Counted from the first letter of the stretch, positions 24,298 through 32,966 are shown. The stretch is 42,574 nt of DNA from Microbispora siamensis (GCF_016863095.1 NZ_BOOF01000070.1:1-42574); one strand, 5' to 3'. The notes: generated by a model not told the origin, from the letters alone. Numbers and translations are program-made.

Positions 24298-25077
24298 GTG
24301 CCAGGTCCGGTCCAGTCCATCGAGCGCGCCGCCGCGATCCTGCGGCTGCTCGCCCAGGGATCGGGGCGGCTCGGCCTCTCCGAGATCGCGAATTCCCTGG
24401 GGCTGGCCCGCGGCACGGCGCACGGCATCCTGCGCACCCTCCAGCTCGTCGGATTCGTCGAGCAGGACGAGGCGACGGGCAAATACCAGCTCGGCGCGGC
24501 GCTGCTGCACCTGGGCACCAGCTACCTCGACGTGAACGAGCTCCGCTCGCGGGCGATCAACTGGGCCGACGCCCTGGCCGCGCGCAGCGGCGAGGCGGTG
24601 CGGATCGGCACCCACCTCCAGGGCAAGGTCCTGGTCGTCCACCACGTCTTCCGGCCCGACGACAGCCTGCAGACGCTCGACGTCGGCATGCTCCTGCCCA
24701 TGCACGCCACGGCGATCGGCAAAGTGCTGCTCGCCTATGACGCCAACGCGGCCGCCGCACAACAGGACGCCGTAAAGGACGGGGAGCTGGAGCAGTTCAC
24801 CCGCCGCACGGTGCGGACGCACAGGGAGATGTCGCGCATGCTCGCGACCGTGCGCGAGCACGGCTGGGCGTCGGACGTCGACGAGGCCGGCATGGGCGAG
24901 GCGGGGGTGGCCGCCCCCATCAGGGGGTACGGGGGACTCGTGGTGGGCGCGATGGGCATCTCCGGCGCCACCGAGCGGATCTGCGACTCCGGCGGGCGTC
25001 CCCGCCCCGACCTGGTGGGTTATGTGCGCGACGCGGCGCGGGCCGTCTCCCGCGACCTCGGCGCCTCCCGCTGGTGA
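24298..25077 (+). CDS. IclR-family regulator of glycerol utilisation (GylR-like)
   Basis: The 259-residue protein has an N-terminal winged helix (QSIERAAAILRLL, then GLSEIANSLGLARGTAHGILRTLQLVGFVE) and an IclR effector domain (DVGMLLPMHATAIGKVLLAYD, ATVREHGWASDVDEAGMGEAGVAAPIRG). In Streptomyces the IclR protein GylR controls glycerol genes, and this one is divergent from glpF and upstream of a second glycerol kinase. The GTG at 24298 is chosen: it begins the conserved QSIERA segment and lies just after a -10, so the mRNA is probably leaderless. Confidence 0.92.
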   Translation: MPGPVQSIERAAAILRLLAQGSGRLGLSEIANSLGLARGTAHGILRTLQLVGFVEQDEATGKYQLGAALLHLGTSYLDVNELRSRAINWADALAARSGEAVRIGTHLQGKVLVVHHVFRPDDSLQTLDVGMLLPMHATAIGKVLLAYDANAAAAQQDAVKDGELEQFTRRTVRTHREMSRMLATVREHGWASDVDEAGMGEAGVAAPIRGYGGLVVGAMGISGATERICDSGGRPRPDLVGYVRDAARAVSRDLGASRW

Positions 25078-25124
25078 TCCTCCCACCCCTCACACCGCAT
25101 CCGCCGCCCGAAGGTAGGCCCGCC

Positions 25125-26636
25125 GTGACCCAGCGTTATGTGATGTCCATCGACCAAGGCACCACCTCGACCCGGTGCATCCTGTTCGACCAGCGCGGCC
25201 GTCTGGTGTCGGTGACGCAGCGGGAGCACAAGCAGCACTTCCCGCGTCCCGGGTGGGTGGAGCACGACGCCGTCGAGATCTGGCGCAACCTGGAGCGGAT
25301 CGGCCCGGAGGCGCTCGCGCAGGCGGGCATCGGGCCGGGCGAGGTCGCCGCCGTCGGCATCGCCAACCAGCGGGAGACGACCGTCCTGTGGGACCGCCGC
25401 ACGGGCGTGCCGGTCACCCCCGCCGTCGTCTGGCAGGACACCCGGACCGACACCCTGGTGGACGAGCTGTCCCGCCGCCCCGACGCGCACGTGGTGCGGG
25501 AGCGCTGCGGCCTGCCCCTGGCCACGTACTTCTCCGCCCCCACCGTCCGCTGGCTGCTGGACGACACCGACGGGCTGCGCGAGCGGGCCGAGCGCGGCGA
25601 GGTCCTGTTCGGCACGATGGAGAGCTGGCTCATCTGGAACCTCACCGGCGGCCCGGACGGCGGCGTCCACGTCACCGACGTGACCAACGCCAGCCGCACG
25701 CTGCTGATGAACCTGCGCGACCTCGACTGGGACCCGGTGCTGCTCGGCTTCTTCGGCATCCCCCGCGCGATGCTGCCGGAGATCCGCCCGTCCAGCGAGA
25801 CGTACGGCGTGGCGCGGCGGGTGCTGCCCGGCGTGCGGATCTCCGCCGCGCTCGGCGACCAGCAGGCCGCGCTGTTCGGGCAGACCTGCTTCCACCGCGG
25901 CGAGGCCAAGTGCACCTACGGCACGGGCGCCTTCCTGCTGCTCAACACCGGCACCGAGCCGGTCGCCTCCACCCACGGCCTACTCACGACGGTCGGCTAC
26001 CAGATCGGCGACCAGCCCGCGGTGTACGCCCTGGAGGGCTCCATCGCGATCACCGGCGCGCTCGTGCAGTGGTTCAGGGACCGGCTGGGGATCATCAGCA
26101 CCGCCCCGGAGATCGAGACCCTGGCCCGCACGGTCGACGACAACGGCGGCTGCTACATCGTCCCGGCGTTCTCCGGGCTGTTCGCGCCCCACTGGCGCAG
26201 CGAGGCGCGCGGGGTCATCGTCGGGCTCACCTCGTACATCACCAAGGGCCATCTCGCCCGCGCCGTGCTGGAGGCCACGGGCTGGCAGACCCGCGAGGTG
26301 GTGGACGCCATGAACGCCGACGCGGGCATCGCGCTCACCACTCTCAAGGTCGACGGCGGCATGACGTCCGACAACCTGCTCATGCAGTTCATCGCCGACG
26401 TGCTGGACGTTCCGGTGGTCCGGCCCATGGTCGCGGAGACCGTCTCCCTCGGCGCGGCGTACGCCGCCGGGCTCGCCGTCGGCTACTGGCCCGACCTGGA
26501 GGGCCTGCGGCGCCACTGGCACCGGGCCGCCCAGTGGACGCCGGCCATGGACCCGAAACGGCGCGAGGACGAGTACGACAACTGGCGGCGGGCGGTCGAG
26601 CGCGCCTTCGACTGGATCAAACCCACCGCCGGTTGA
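25125..26636 (+). CDS. glpK: Glycerol kinase (second copy)
   Basis: The 503-residue protein has the same signatures as the first copy: SIDQGTTSTRCILFD, GIANQRETT, WQDTRTDT, ALGDQQAALFGQ (catalytic Asp present), GTGAFLLLNTG, and VSLGAAYAAGLAVGYW. It is clearly diverged from the first copy, so it is not a recent duplicate. The GTG at 25125 has AAGGT upstream and lies 48 nt after the IclR gene, probably co-transcribed with it. It may have a different regulation or substrate (other polyols). Confidence 0.93.
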   Translation: MTQRYVMSIDQGTTSTRCILFDQRGRLVSVTQREHKQHFPRPGWVEHDAVEIWRNLERIGPEALAQAGIGPGEVAAVGIANQRETTVLWDRRTGVPVTPAVVWQDTRTDTLVDELSRRPDAHVVRERCGLPLATYFSAPTVRWLLDDTDGLRERAERGEVLFGTMESWLIWNLTGGPDGGVHVTDVTNASRTLLMNLRDLDWDPVLLGFFGIPRAMLPEIRPSSETYGVARRVLPGVRISAALGDQQAALFGQTCFHRGEAKCTYGTGAFLLLNTGTEPVASTHGLLTTVGYQIGDQPAVYALEGSIAITGALVQWFRDRLGIISTAPEIETLARTVDDNGGCYIVPAFSGLFAPHWRSEARGVIVGLTSYITKGHLARAVLEATGWQTREVVDAMNADAGIALTTLKVDGGMTSDNLLMQFIADVLDVPVVRPMVAETVSLGAAYAAGLAVGYWPDLEGLRRHWHRAAQWTPAMDPKRREDEYDNWRRAVERAFDWIKPTAG

Positions 26637-26651
26637 CCACGCCGGGCGAGG

Positions 26652-28298
26652 TCAGCAGGCGGGCCGGTCCAGCGACAGGTCCAGGTCGTCGAGGCCGAAC
26701 CACTCACCCGACGGCGGCTGATCGGCCATCGGGTCGCTCCAGCGCAGCCGGACACGGTCTGGGGCGGCCTCGACGATCCTGGCCTCCCGCCAGGCGGGGT
26801 CGTCACCCACGCGGGCCCACCAGGGCTCCGACAGGCAGGCAAGCCCCCGGGCATGCAGGGTGCGGACGGCGTCGCCCTGGTCTCCCGCGCCGCCGAGCGG
26901 CACGCCGAAGATCGTCACAGCCTGCCAGCCTCCGGCCGTCGGCACCACCCGGCCCAGCAGTTCCCCGTCGTCGCGCCGCACCTCGTGCGGCGCGGGGAAG
27001 GCGGGCCGGCTCTCCCCGATCGCCTTGACGATCTTCTCCGCCGAATCCCGCTGCCGGCGTACGCCTTCACGTTCGGCCTCACCGCCGGCGTAGGCGCGAG
27101 GATCGACGCGGCGGCCGAGCACCCACACGTCCCGGATCCGCTGCGTCGCCGTGATGTCGGCCGTCGGGTCGCCGACGACGAGGACGAGGTCGGCCCGGCG
27201 CCCCTCGGCGATCTCCCCGCGGTCGGCCATGCCGAAGACCTCGGCGGGCGCCGCCGTCGCGGCGGTCAGCGCCTCATCCGGGGTGAATCCGGCGGCGACC
27301 ATGTGCTGCAGTTCCCGGTGCAGGCTCGCGCCGAACACGAGGCCGGGGTTGGGCGCGTCGGTGCCGGCGAGCACGCGCAGGCCCGACTCCAGGAACGCCA
27401 CGGTGTTGTACCGCTGCGCGGCTCCGTCGGGGGGCCCGGGCGGCATCCACCGCGTGGCCTGACGCTCGATCACCCGCCGCCACCGAGCGCTCAGCCGCTC
27501 CGCCAGGTGCGGCTGAGCGAGCAGTGGCATGACGCCGTCCTCATCCGGAAAGCCGTCGATGATGCTCAGCGTCGCGATGACGGCCACGCCGCACCGGGCC
27601 ACGTCGCTGATCTGGCGGTCCGTCATGCGGTCGAAGGGCGCGTGAGCCAGGACGTCGGCGCCGCACCGGGCCACGGTCACGGCCCCTGCCGCCGACGAGG
27701 CGTGTGCCACCACCGGCAGTCCGCGCTCGTGGGCGGCGGCCACGAGCGCCTCTATCGTCCGGACGTCGAGCGCGGGAATGTCGAGCATCGCACCCGAACC
27801 GTCATCGTAGATCACCTTGATGTGCGTCGCCCCCTCGGCGACCCTCCCGGCGACGAAGGACGCCGCGTCCAGCGGTCCGGTCACGTAGGGGAAGGGCGCG
27901 TACGCGATCGTCGGGTGCCCGCCCGGAGCGGTCGCACCCACGCTCGATGTGCGCATGTCGGCGAGGACGGGTCCCCGGCCGCGCTCCGAGGCGGCGACCG
28001 CGGCACGCTCGGGATCGATGGTCTCGGGCTTGCTGAACATGTCGACGACCGTCGTCACGCCGAATACGGCCGCCAGCTGCGTGCACCCCGGGAGCAGGTG
28101 GACGTGCGCGTCGACGAGGCCGGGCAGGAGGGTCCCGCCGGAGCCGTCGACGACCGCGTCGCCCGGCCGCGTCACGGACTCGTCTCCCACGGCGGCGATA
28201 CGGCCGTCGCGGACGCGGACGTGCGTCACACCGGGGATCAGGCCGCGGCCGCCGAGGACACGGACACCGGTGATGGTGAAGGGCTGATGCGTGCTCAT
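26652..28298 (-). CDS. Amidohydrolase-family metal-dependent hydrolase with C-terminal extension
   Basis: The 548-residue protein has the amidohydrolase metal site: HVH (His65, His67), Lys161 in HIKVIYDDGS (likely carbamylated), His199 (VVAHASS), His219 (LAHAPFD) and an Asp in AGTDAPN. The C-terminal ADLVLVVGDPT returns to the small beta domain, as in imidazolonepropionase/prolidase-like members. From ~residue 430 an extra ~115-residue region (GELLGRVVPTAGGWQAVTIF, LSEPWWARV, PDRVRLRWSDP) follows, a separate domain I do not recognise. The start at 28298 follows a -10 (TAGCGT, 28311-28306) by 7 nt, so the mRNA is probably leaderless. It is divergent from the MerR gene. Substrate unknown. Confidence 0.88.
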   Translation of the reverse strand: MSTHQPFTITGVRVLGGRGLIPGVTHVRVRDGRIAAVGDESVTRPGDAVVDGSGGTLLPGLVDAHVHLLPGCTQLAAVFGVTTVVDMFSKPETIDPERAAVAASERGRGPVLADMRTSSVGATAPGGHPTIAYAPFPYVTGPLDAASFVAGRVAEGATHIKVIYDDGSGAMLDIPALDVRTIEALVAAAHERGLPVVAHASSAAGAVTVARCGADVLAHAPFDRMTDRQISDVARCGVAVIATLSIIDGFPDEDGVMPLLAQPHLAERLSARWRRVIERQATRWMPPGPPDGAAQRYNTVAFLESGLRVLAGTDAPNPGLVFGASLHRELQHMVAAGFTPDEALTAATAAPAEVFGMADRGEIAEGRRADLVLVVGDPTADITATQRIRDVWVLGRRVDPRAYAGGEAEREGVRRQRDSAEKIVKAIGESRPAFPAPHEVRRDDGELLGRVVPTAGGWQAVTIFGVPLGGAGDQGDAVRTLHARGLACLSEPWWARVGDDPAWREARIVEAAPDRVRLRWSDPMADQPPSGEWFGLDDLDLSLDRPAC

Positions 28299-28305
28299 GC
28301 CGCCG

Positions 28306-28347
28306 ACGCTAGAAGTTGACGTAACGAGAGGGTCCAGTGATTAGGCT
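28306..28347. promoter_or_regulatory. Overlapping divergent promoters, amidohydrolase / MerR
   Basis: Plus: TTGACG (28316-28321), 20-nt spacer, TAGGCT (28342-28347), then GTG after 6 nt. Minus: TGGACC (28336-28331), 19-nt spacer, TAGCGT (28311-28306), then ATG after 7 nt. Spacers of 19-20 nt are the mark of MerR-activated promoters. Both transcripts would be leaderless and one bound MerR dimer could control both. Confidence 0.55.
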
Positions 28348-28353
28348 GCGGAC

Positions 28354-29157
28354 GTGGAGCACTCGATCAGCGAGGTGGCCCGCATGTCCGGCCTCACCCC
28401 GCGCACGCTCAGGCACTATGACGACATCGGGCTGCTGCGCCCCGCCCGCACCGCGGGTAACGGCTACCGCTGGTACGGGCGCCGGGAGCTGCTGCGCCTG
28501 CAGCGGATCCTGTTCCTCCGAGAGCTCGGCGTGCCGCTCGCCCAGATCACCCGGCTCCTCGACGGCGACGGGGACGACGTCGCCGCGTTGCGACGGCACC
28601 GCGACGATCTCGTCGCTCACCGCGACCGCCTCGACGAGATCATCCGGACCGTCGACCGCACCATCGCCGACCTCACCGGTCGGACGCACCTCAGCGAGGA
28701 GGAGTTCTTCACCGGCCTCGCGGCCCGGCGCGGCGAGCTCCGGCGGGACCTGGAGGCCCGGTACGGGACCCGCGTCGGGGAGCACTTCGCCGAGGCGGAC
28801 GCGGTGACCGGCCGGTGGACCCGCCAGGAGCACGAGCAGGCGGCGGCGCACGGCCGGCGGCTGCTCCGGCGGCTGTCCGAAGCGCGTTCGGACGGCCTGG
28901 CCCCAGACAGCGTCGCGGTCCTGGACCTCATGACCGAGCACTACCAGGGCATCCGGCTGCTGTGGCCCGCCGACGCGGCCGCCTACCACGCGCTCGCGGA
29001 CGTCGTGACCGGCAACCCCGGTCAGCGGGCCATGATCGAGGAGATCGACCCGCTCCTTCCCCCCTGGCTGGCGAGCGCCATCCGCGCCTATGCCACCCGC
29101 CGGCTCGGCTACACCGGGAGCTCCGGGGTCAGCGCCGCGGGCCCGGCCGCCTCCTGA
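28354..29157 (+). CDS. MerR-family regulator with TipAS-like effector domain
   Basis: The 267-residue protein has a MerR winged helix (ISEVARMSGLTPRTLRHYDD, then GYRWYGRRELLRLQRI), a dimerising helix (~75-112), and a C-terminal all-helical region (~130-255, with FAEADAVTGRW, EHYQGIRLLWP and IRAYATRRL). That region fits the TipAS antibiotic-binding domain. TipA-type proteins sense drugs such as thiopeptides. The GTG start is leaderless by promoter position. It is likely the regulator of the divergent amidohydrolase, perhaps for detoxification. Confidence 0.88.
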   Translation: MEHSISEVARMSGLTPRTLRHYDDIGLLRPARTAGNGYRWYGRRELLRLQRILFLRELGVPLAQITRLLDGDGDDVAALRRHRDDLVAHRDRLDEIIRTVDRTIADLTGRTHLSEEEFFTGLAARRGELRRDLEARYGTRVGEHFAEADAVTGRWTRQEHEQAAAHGRRLLRRLSEARSDGLAPDSVAVLDLMTEHYQGIRLLWPADAAAYHALADVVTGNPGQRAMIEEIDPLLPPWLASAIRAYATRRLGYTGSSGVSAAGPAAS

Positions 29158-29193
29158 CATCGGCCGGTCGACCCGGTCATACCCGCGACGCCC

Positions 29194-29231
29194 TTGCGCT
29201 CAATTTGGTGACCGTATAGTTTTTTCCGGTC
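29194..29231 (+). promoter_or_regulatory. tetR-dikinase promoter and operator
   Basis: The inverted repeat GACCG-N12-CGGTC (29210-29231) brackets a good -10, TATAGT (29215-29220). A weak -35, TTGCGC (29194-29199), lies upstream. The TetR product probably binds here and represses its own operon. Confidence 0.55.
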
Positions 29232-29266
29232 AAACAATCAGAGTGGACAGATGACCGGGGTAGCGG

Positions 29267-29983
29267 ATGAGCAGGGTGGGACGGCCTCCGCAGGATCCGG
29301 CGCGCCAGGTGGAGCGGGCGCACCGCATCCTCGACTCCGCCGCCGAGCTGATCGGCCGCTGGGGCTACGACAAGACGACGATCGACGACGTCGCCCGGGA
29401 GGCCGGTGTCGCCAAGGGCACGATCTACCTGCACTGGAGGACTCGCGACGCGCTCTTCGCCGCGCTGCTGCGCAGAGAGCGGGCGCGCATGATCGAAGAG
29501 GTGCGGCGGAGCGGTCCCGCCACACCGCGCGAACTGTTCGCCGGGATCGCCGCGGGCCTGCTGCGCCGGCCGCTGCTCAAGGCGGCGCTGGTCGGCGACT
29601 CGGAGGTGCTCGGCAAGCTCGTCAGGCAGAAGCGGCACAGCCCCGGCGCGATGAATCTCGGCGAGGCGTTCGACGCCTACTACAGCACGCTCACGCGGGT
29701 GGGCGCGGCCAGGGACCTGTCGGGCGACCACGCCCTGGTGATCGGCTCGATCATGTACGGGTTCCTCACCGTGCCGTGGCTGCTCCCCGGCGGGCCTCCC
29801 CCGGAGGAGCGGCTCGCCGCGCTGCTCGCCGACATGGTCGAACACGCCATCGGCACCGGACGGGAACTGCCGGAGGACGCCGTACGCGCCGTGAAACGGG
29901 CCACCCTCGACTATCTCGACACGATCGTGGACGTCGCCCGCCGGAAGCTGGCGGACTCCTTGGGCTCTTCGAGGAAGGTGTGA
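29267..29983 (+). CDS. TetR-family transcriptional regulator
   Basis: The 238-residue protein has an N-terminal TetR helix-turn-helix (RILDSAAELIGRWGYDKTTI, then VAREAGVAKGTIYLHWRTRDALFAALL) and a helical ligand domain. It ends 1 nt before the ATG of the dikinase-like gene, whose SD lies within its last codons, so the two are one transcript and it is the likely repressor. Confidence 0.92.
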   Translation: MSRVGRPPQDPARQVERAHRILDSAAELIGRWGYDKTTIDDVAREAGVAKGTIYLHWRTRDALFAALLRRERARMIEEVRRSGPATPRELFAGIAAGLLRRPLLKAALVGDSEVLGKLVRQKRHSPGAMNLGEAFDAYYSTLTRVGAARDLSGDHALVIGSIMYGFLTVPWLLPGGPPPEERLAALLADMVEHAIGTGRELPEDAVRAVKRATLDYLDTIVDVARRKLADSLGSSRKV

Positions 29984-29984
29984 C

Positions 29985-32480
29985 ATGAGGGCTGTCATCC
30001 CCCTGGACGATGCCGGCGCCGACCTCGCCACGGTGGGCGGGAAGGGCGCTTCTCTGGCCGCCCTCGCAAGGGCGGGGCTGCCCGTCCCCGGTGGCTTCCA
30101 CGTCACCACCGAGGCCTACCGGGCCTTCGTGGCGGACTTACGCGAGGAGACACTGGCCGCCGCCGCGGCGGGCGACGCCGAGCGGATCGCGGCCCTGTTC
30201 GCCGGGCGCGAGGTTCCCGGCCCGATCGCCGCCGAGATCCGCGCCGCGTACGCCGCACTGGGCGACGACGTCCCGGTGGCCGTGCGCTCGTCCGCCACCG
30301 CCGAGGACCTCCCCGGCATGTCGTTCGCCGGGCAGCAGGACACGTTCCTGAACGTCACAGCCGACGGTCTGCTGGACGCGGTCAAGCGTTGCTGGGCCTC
30401 CCTCTGGAACGCCCGCGCCATCGCCTACCGGGAACAGAACGGCGTGCCGCACGACGACGTCGCTCTGGCCGTCGTGGTCCAGGAGCTCGTGGACGCCGAC
30501 GCGGCGGGCGTCATGTTCACCGCCGACCCCGTCACCGGCGCCCGCGACAGGACCGTGATCAACGCGTCGTGGGGCCTCGGCGAGGCCGTGGTCGGCGGCC
30601 AGGTCATCCCCGACACGGTCGTCGTCTCCGGCGGCGCGGTCGTCGAGGAGCGGACCGGGGACAAGACCGTCATGACCGTCCGCACCCCCGGCGGCACCCG
30701 CGAGGAGCCGGTCCCCGAGGACATGCGCCGGATTCCCGTCCTCACCGGGGCGCATGCCCTGGCGCTGGCCGAGCTGGGAGCGCGCGTCCAGGGGCTGTAC
30801 GGCACGCCGATGGACGTGGAGTGGACGAGGAGCGCCGGCACGTTCGCCCTCGTCCAGGCCCGCCCGATCACCGCTTCCGGGCCCAGGGTGGAAGAGTGGA
30901 ACGACAGCCTGAAGGGCGACTACCTGTGGACGTCCGGCAACCTCGGGGAAGCCATTCCGGACGTCATGACGCCCATCACCTGGTCGTTCGTCCGCCGGTT
31001 CATCGACGAGGCCATGTCGGCGGCCACGGTGCCCGGGTTCGATCTGGTCGGCAACATCGGCGGCCGTTTCTACATGAACCTGAGCATCGCGGTCTCCGTG
31101 GCCCGTGCCTTCGGCATGCGGAGCAGGCTCGGCGCGATCGAACAGGTCTTCGGCAAGCTGCCGCCGGGCCTGGAGGTGCCGCCTCTCGAGATGTCCCGCC
31201 TGCGGATCATCACGTTGGTGCTGCCCATAGCCGTCCGCATCCAGCGCAAGGTCAGGACGAACCTCAGAGGCATGCGCGCCTTCCTGGCCACCTCGCTGGA
31301 GCGGTGCGAGGAGCTGCGCGCCGCGATCCGGTCCACGTCGTCGGCGCCGGAACTGGCCGACCTGTGGTCGCGGGCCGTCGAGCCGCATTTCGTCACGGCC
31401 TGCCGCATGCTGGAGGCCGCGGGGCGGCAGGGGGGCAGCATGCTCGTCCTCACCCGCGACAGGCTGCGCAAGATGGTGGGCGAGACCGACGCGGACGCCA
31501 TGCTGACAGGCGCGAGCGGCGAGGGCGAGCTGGCCAGTCTCGGCCTGATCACGGGACTGAACCGGCTGGCCACAGGCGAGATCACCAGGGAGACCTTCGT
31601 CAGGCTCTACGGCCACCGGGGCCCGCACGAGTTCGAGGTGTCCGCCCCACGCCCCGGGGAGGACCCCGCCTGGATCGACGCACAGCTCGCGGCGCTGCAG
31701 GACATGCGGGCCGGCGCGGACGGCCTGCTGGCCCGGCAGCGCAAGGCCAGGGAGGAGGCGTGGGCGCGGTTCGCCCGGCGCCATCCCCGCCGGGAGACCG
31801 CGATGCGGGCCAGGGTCGAGCGCTGGGCCGGGGTGGTGCGCGACCGCGAGGCCACCAGGTCGGAGGTCATCCGCGCGTTCTGGGTGCTGCGAGCCTTCGT
31901 CCTGCGGGCCGGCGAGCTGACCGGCCACGGCGACGACCTGTTCCACCTCTACCTGGACGAACTGCTCGCCGTGCTCCGCGGCGACGCCACCCCGCTGGAG
32001 CGGGTGCCCGTCCGGCGTGCGACGTACGAGATGTATGCGGCACTCCCGCCGTACCCGACGCTCATCGTGGGCCGGTTCGACCCGGTTCGCTGGGCGGCCG
32101 ACCCCGGCAGGCGCGCCGACGTCTACGACGCCCGCGGCACCGTACTGCCGGCCCTGGACACCGTGACCGGCTTCCCCGGCGCGCCCGGCGTGGTCGAGGG
32201 AGTCGCCAGGGTGATCGCCCGGCCCGAGGACGGCGATCGGCTCCAGCCCGGCGAGATCCTGGTCACCACACTCACCAACGTGGGCTGGACACCGCTGTTC
32301 CCGCGCGCGGCGGCCGTGGTCACCGACGTCGGGGCGCCGCTGTCGCACGCCTCCATCGTGGCCCGCGAGCTGGGCATCCCCGCCGTCGTGGGCACCGGCA
32401 ACGCCACCATGCGGGTGCGCGACGGTGACAGGATCAGAGTGGACGGCGCCCGCGGCACGGTGGAACTGCTCGGCGCGTGA
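29985..32480 (+). CDS. PEP-synthase / rifampicin-phosphotransferase-like dikinase
   Basis: The 831-residue protein has the PEP synthase N-terminal ATP-grasp domain (GGKGASLAAL, VRSSATAEDLPGMSFAGQQD, FTADPVTGA, VQARPIT, residues ~15-295). A central region of ~400 residues follows with NLGEAIPDVMTPITWSF and GHRGPHEFEV. The C-terminus is a swivelling phospho-His domain (DVGAPLSHASIVARELGIP, His788). The pyruvate-binding TIM barrel of true PEP synthase is absent. The layout is that of antibiotic phosphotransferases such as RPH, in which His carries a phosphate to a hydroxyl of the substrate. The central region is not clearly RPH. Substrate unknown; with its TetR partner, resistance or modification of a small molecule is likely. 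Confidence 0.85.
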   Translation: MRAVIPLDDAGADLATVGGKGASLAALARAGLPVPGGFHVTTEAYRAFVADLREETLAAAAAGDAERIAALFAGREVPGPIAAEIRAAYAALGDDVPVAVRSSATAEDLPGMSFAGQQDTFLNVTADGLLDAVKRCWASLWNARAIAYREQNGVPHDDVALAVVVQELVDADAAGVMFTADPVTGARDRTVINASWGLGEAVVGGQVIPDTVVVSGGAVVEERTGDKTVMTVRTPGGTREEPVPEDMRRIPVLTGAHALALAELGARVQGLYGTPMDVEWTRSAGTFALVQARPITASGPRVEEWNDSLKGDYLWTSGNLGEAIPDVMTPITWSFVRRFIDEAMSAATVPGFDLVGNIGGRFYMNLSIAVSVARAFGMRSRLGAIEQVFGKLPPGLEVPPLEMSRLRIITLVLPIAVRIQRKVRTNLRGMRAFLATSLERCEELRAAIRSTSSAPELADLWSRAVEPHFVTACRMLEAAGRQGGSMLVLTRDRLRKMVGETDADAMLTGASGEGELASLGLITGLNRLATGEITRETFVRLYGHRGPHEFEVSAPRPGEDPAWIDAQLAALQDMRAGADGLLARQRKAREEAWARFARRHPRRETAMRARVERWAGVVRDREATRSEVIRAFWVLRAFVLRAGELTGHGDDLFHLYLDELLAVLRGDATPLERVPVRRATYEMYAALPPYPTLIVGRFDPVRWAADPGRRADVYDARGTVLPALDTVTGFPGAPGVVEGVARVIARPEDGDRLQPGEILVTTLTNVGWTPLFPRAAAVVTDVGAPLSHASIVARELGIPAVVGTGNATMRVRDGDRIRVDGARGTVELLGA

Positions 32481-32485
32481 CCGCT

Positions 32486-32501
32486 CGCCCCGGGCGGGGC
32501 G
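32486..32501 (+). terminator. Candidate terminator after the dikinase gene
   Basis: A perfect 7-bp GC stem (CGCCCCG/CGGGGCG) with a 2-nt loop begins 6 nt after the stop at 32480. There is no T tract; the tight loop makes it a weak candidate. Confidence 0.35.
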
Positions 32502-32531
32502 GAGCCGCGTGAGTGCGGTCAGGGCTTTCTG

Positions 32532-32966
32532 ATGAGGTCGTCGAGCTTCCGCGCCGTTTCGGGATCTGTGGTCCTCGCATCGGTCGGGCGCTCGCTCGGA
32601 GTCGATGCGGACACCGCCGGCCTGGTGGTCGTTGCCGCCCTGACGGGAAACGCCCTCGCCCAGGTGCTCGTGGTCCCGCTGGTCGACCAGGTGGAGCAGC
32701 GCCGGCTCAGCCGGATCGTCCTGGCCGCTCATCTGTCCGGGCCGGCCTACGGCTACACCGACGCGATCATCGGCCTGCTCGGCGCCGCCGGGCGGGTCAC
32801 CACCGCGTACATGGGATCGAACGTCGTCGCCGGAGCGCTCGGAAGCGCGGCGGCCACCCGACTGTCCTCGTATGCCGGATGGCCGGCGCTCTCCGTAGCC
32901 GGTTTCACCTGCGGAGCGCTCGCACTCCTGATCCTGCGGGTGAGCCCTGCGACCGCGTCCGCCTAG
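32532..32966 (+). pseudogene. MFS transporter remnant with in-frame internal deletions
   Basis: The 144-residue frame joins pieces of one MFS drug-efflux-like transporter. Residues ~18-60 (SLGVDADTAGLVVVAALTGNALAQVLVVPLVDQVEQRRLS) fit the TM2-TM3 region with its A-motif-like loop. GYTDAIIGLLGAAG fits a TM7-8 region, and RVTTAYMGSNVVAGALGSAAATRL to the end fits TM10-12. A full MFS protein is about 400 residues, so about 250 are missing in at least two steps, yet the frame stays open. It cannot transport as written; a short membrane protein is still possible. Confidence 0.6.

Noticed and set aside
29158..29266. Rifamycin-associated palindrome upstream of the dikinase operon
   Set aside because: I looked for a GC-rich palindrome of that kind and found only the TetR-like repeat GACCG-N12-CGGTC.
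30138..32732. An 864-residue open frame on the minus strand
   Set aside because: It is antisense to the dikinase gene and has no recognisable domain; the plus frame has clear catalytic motifs.
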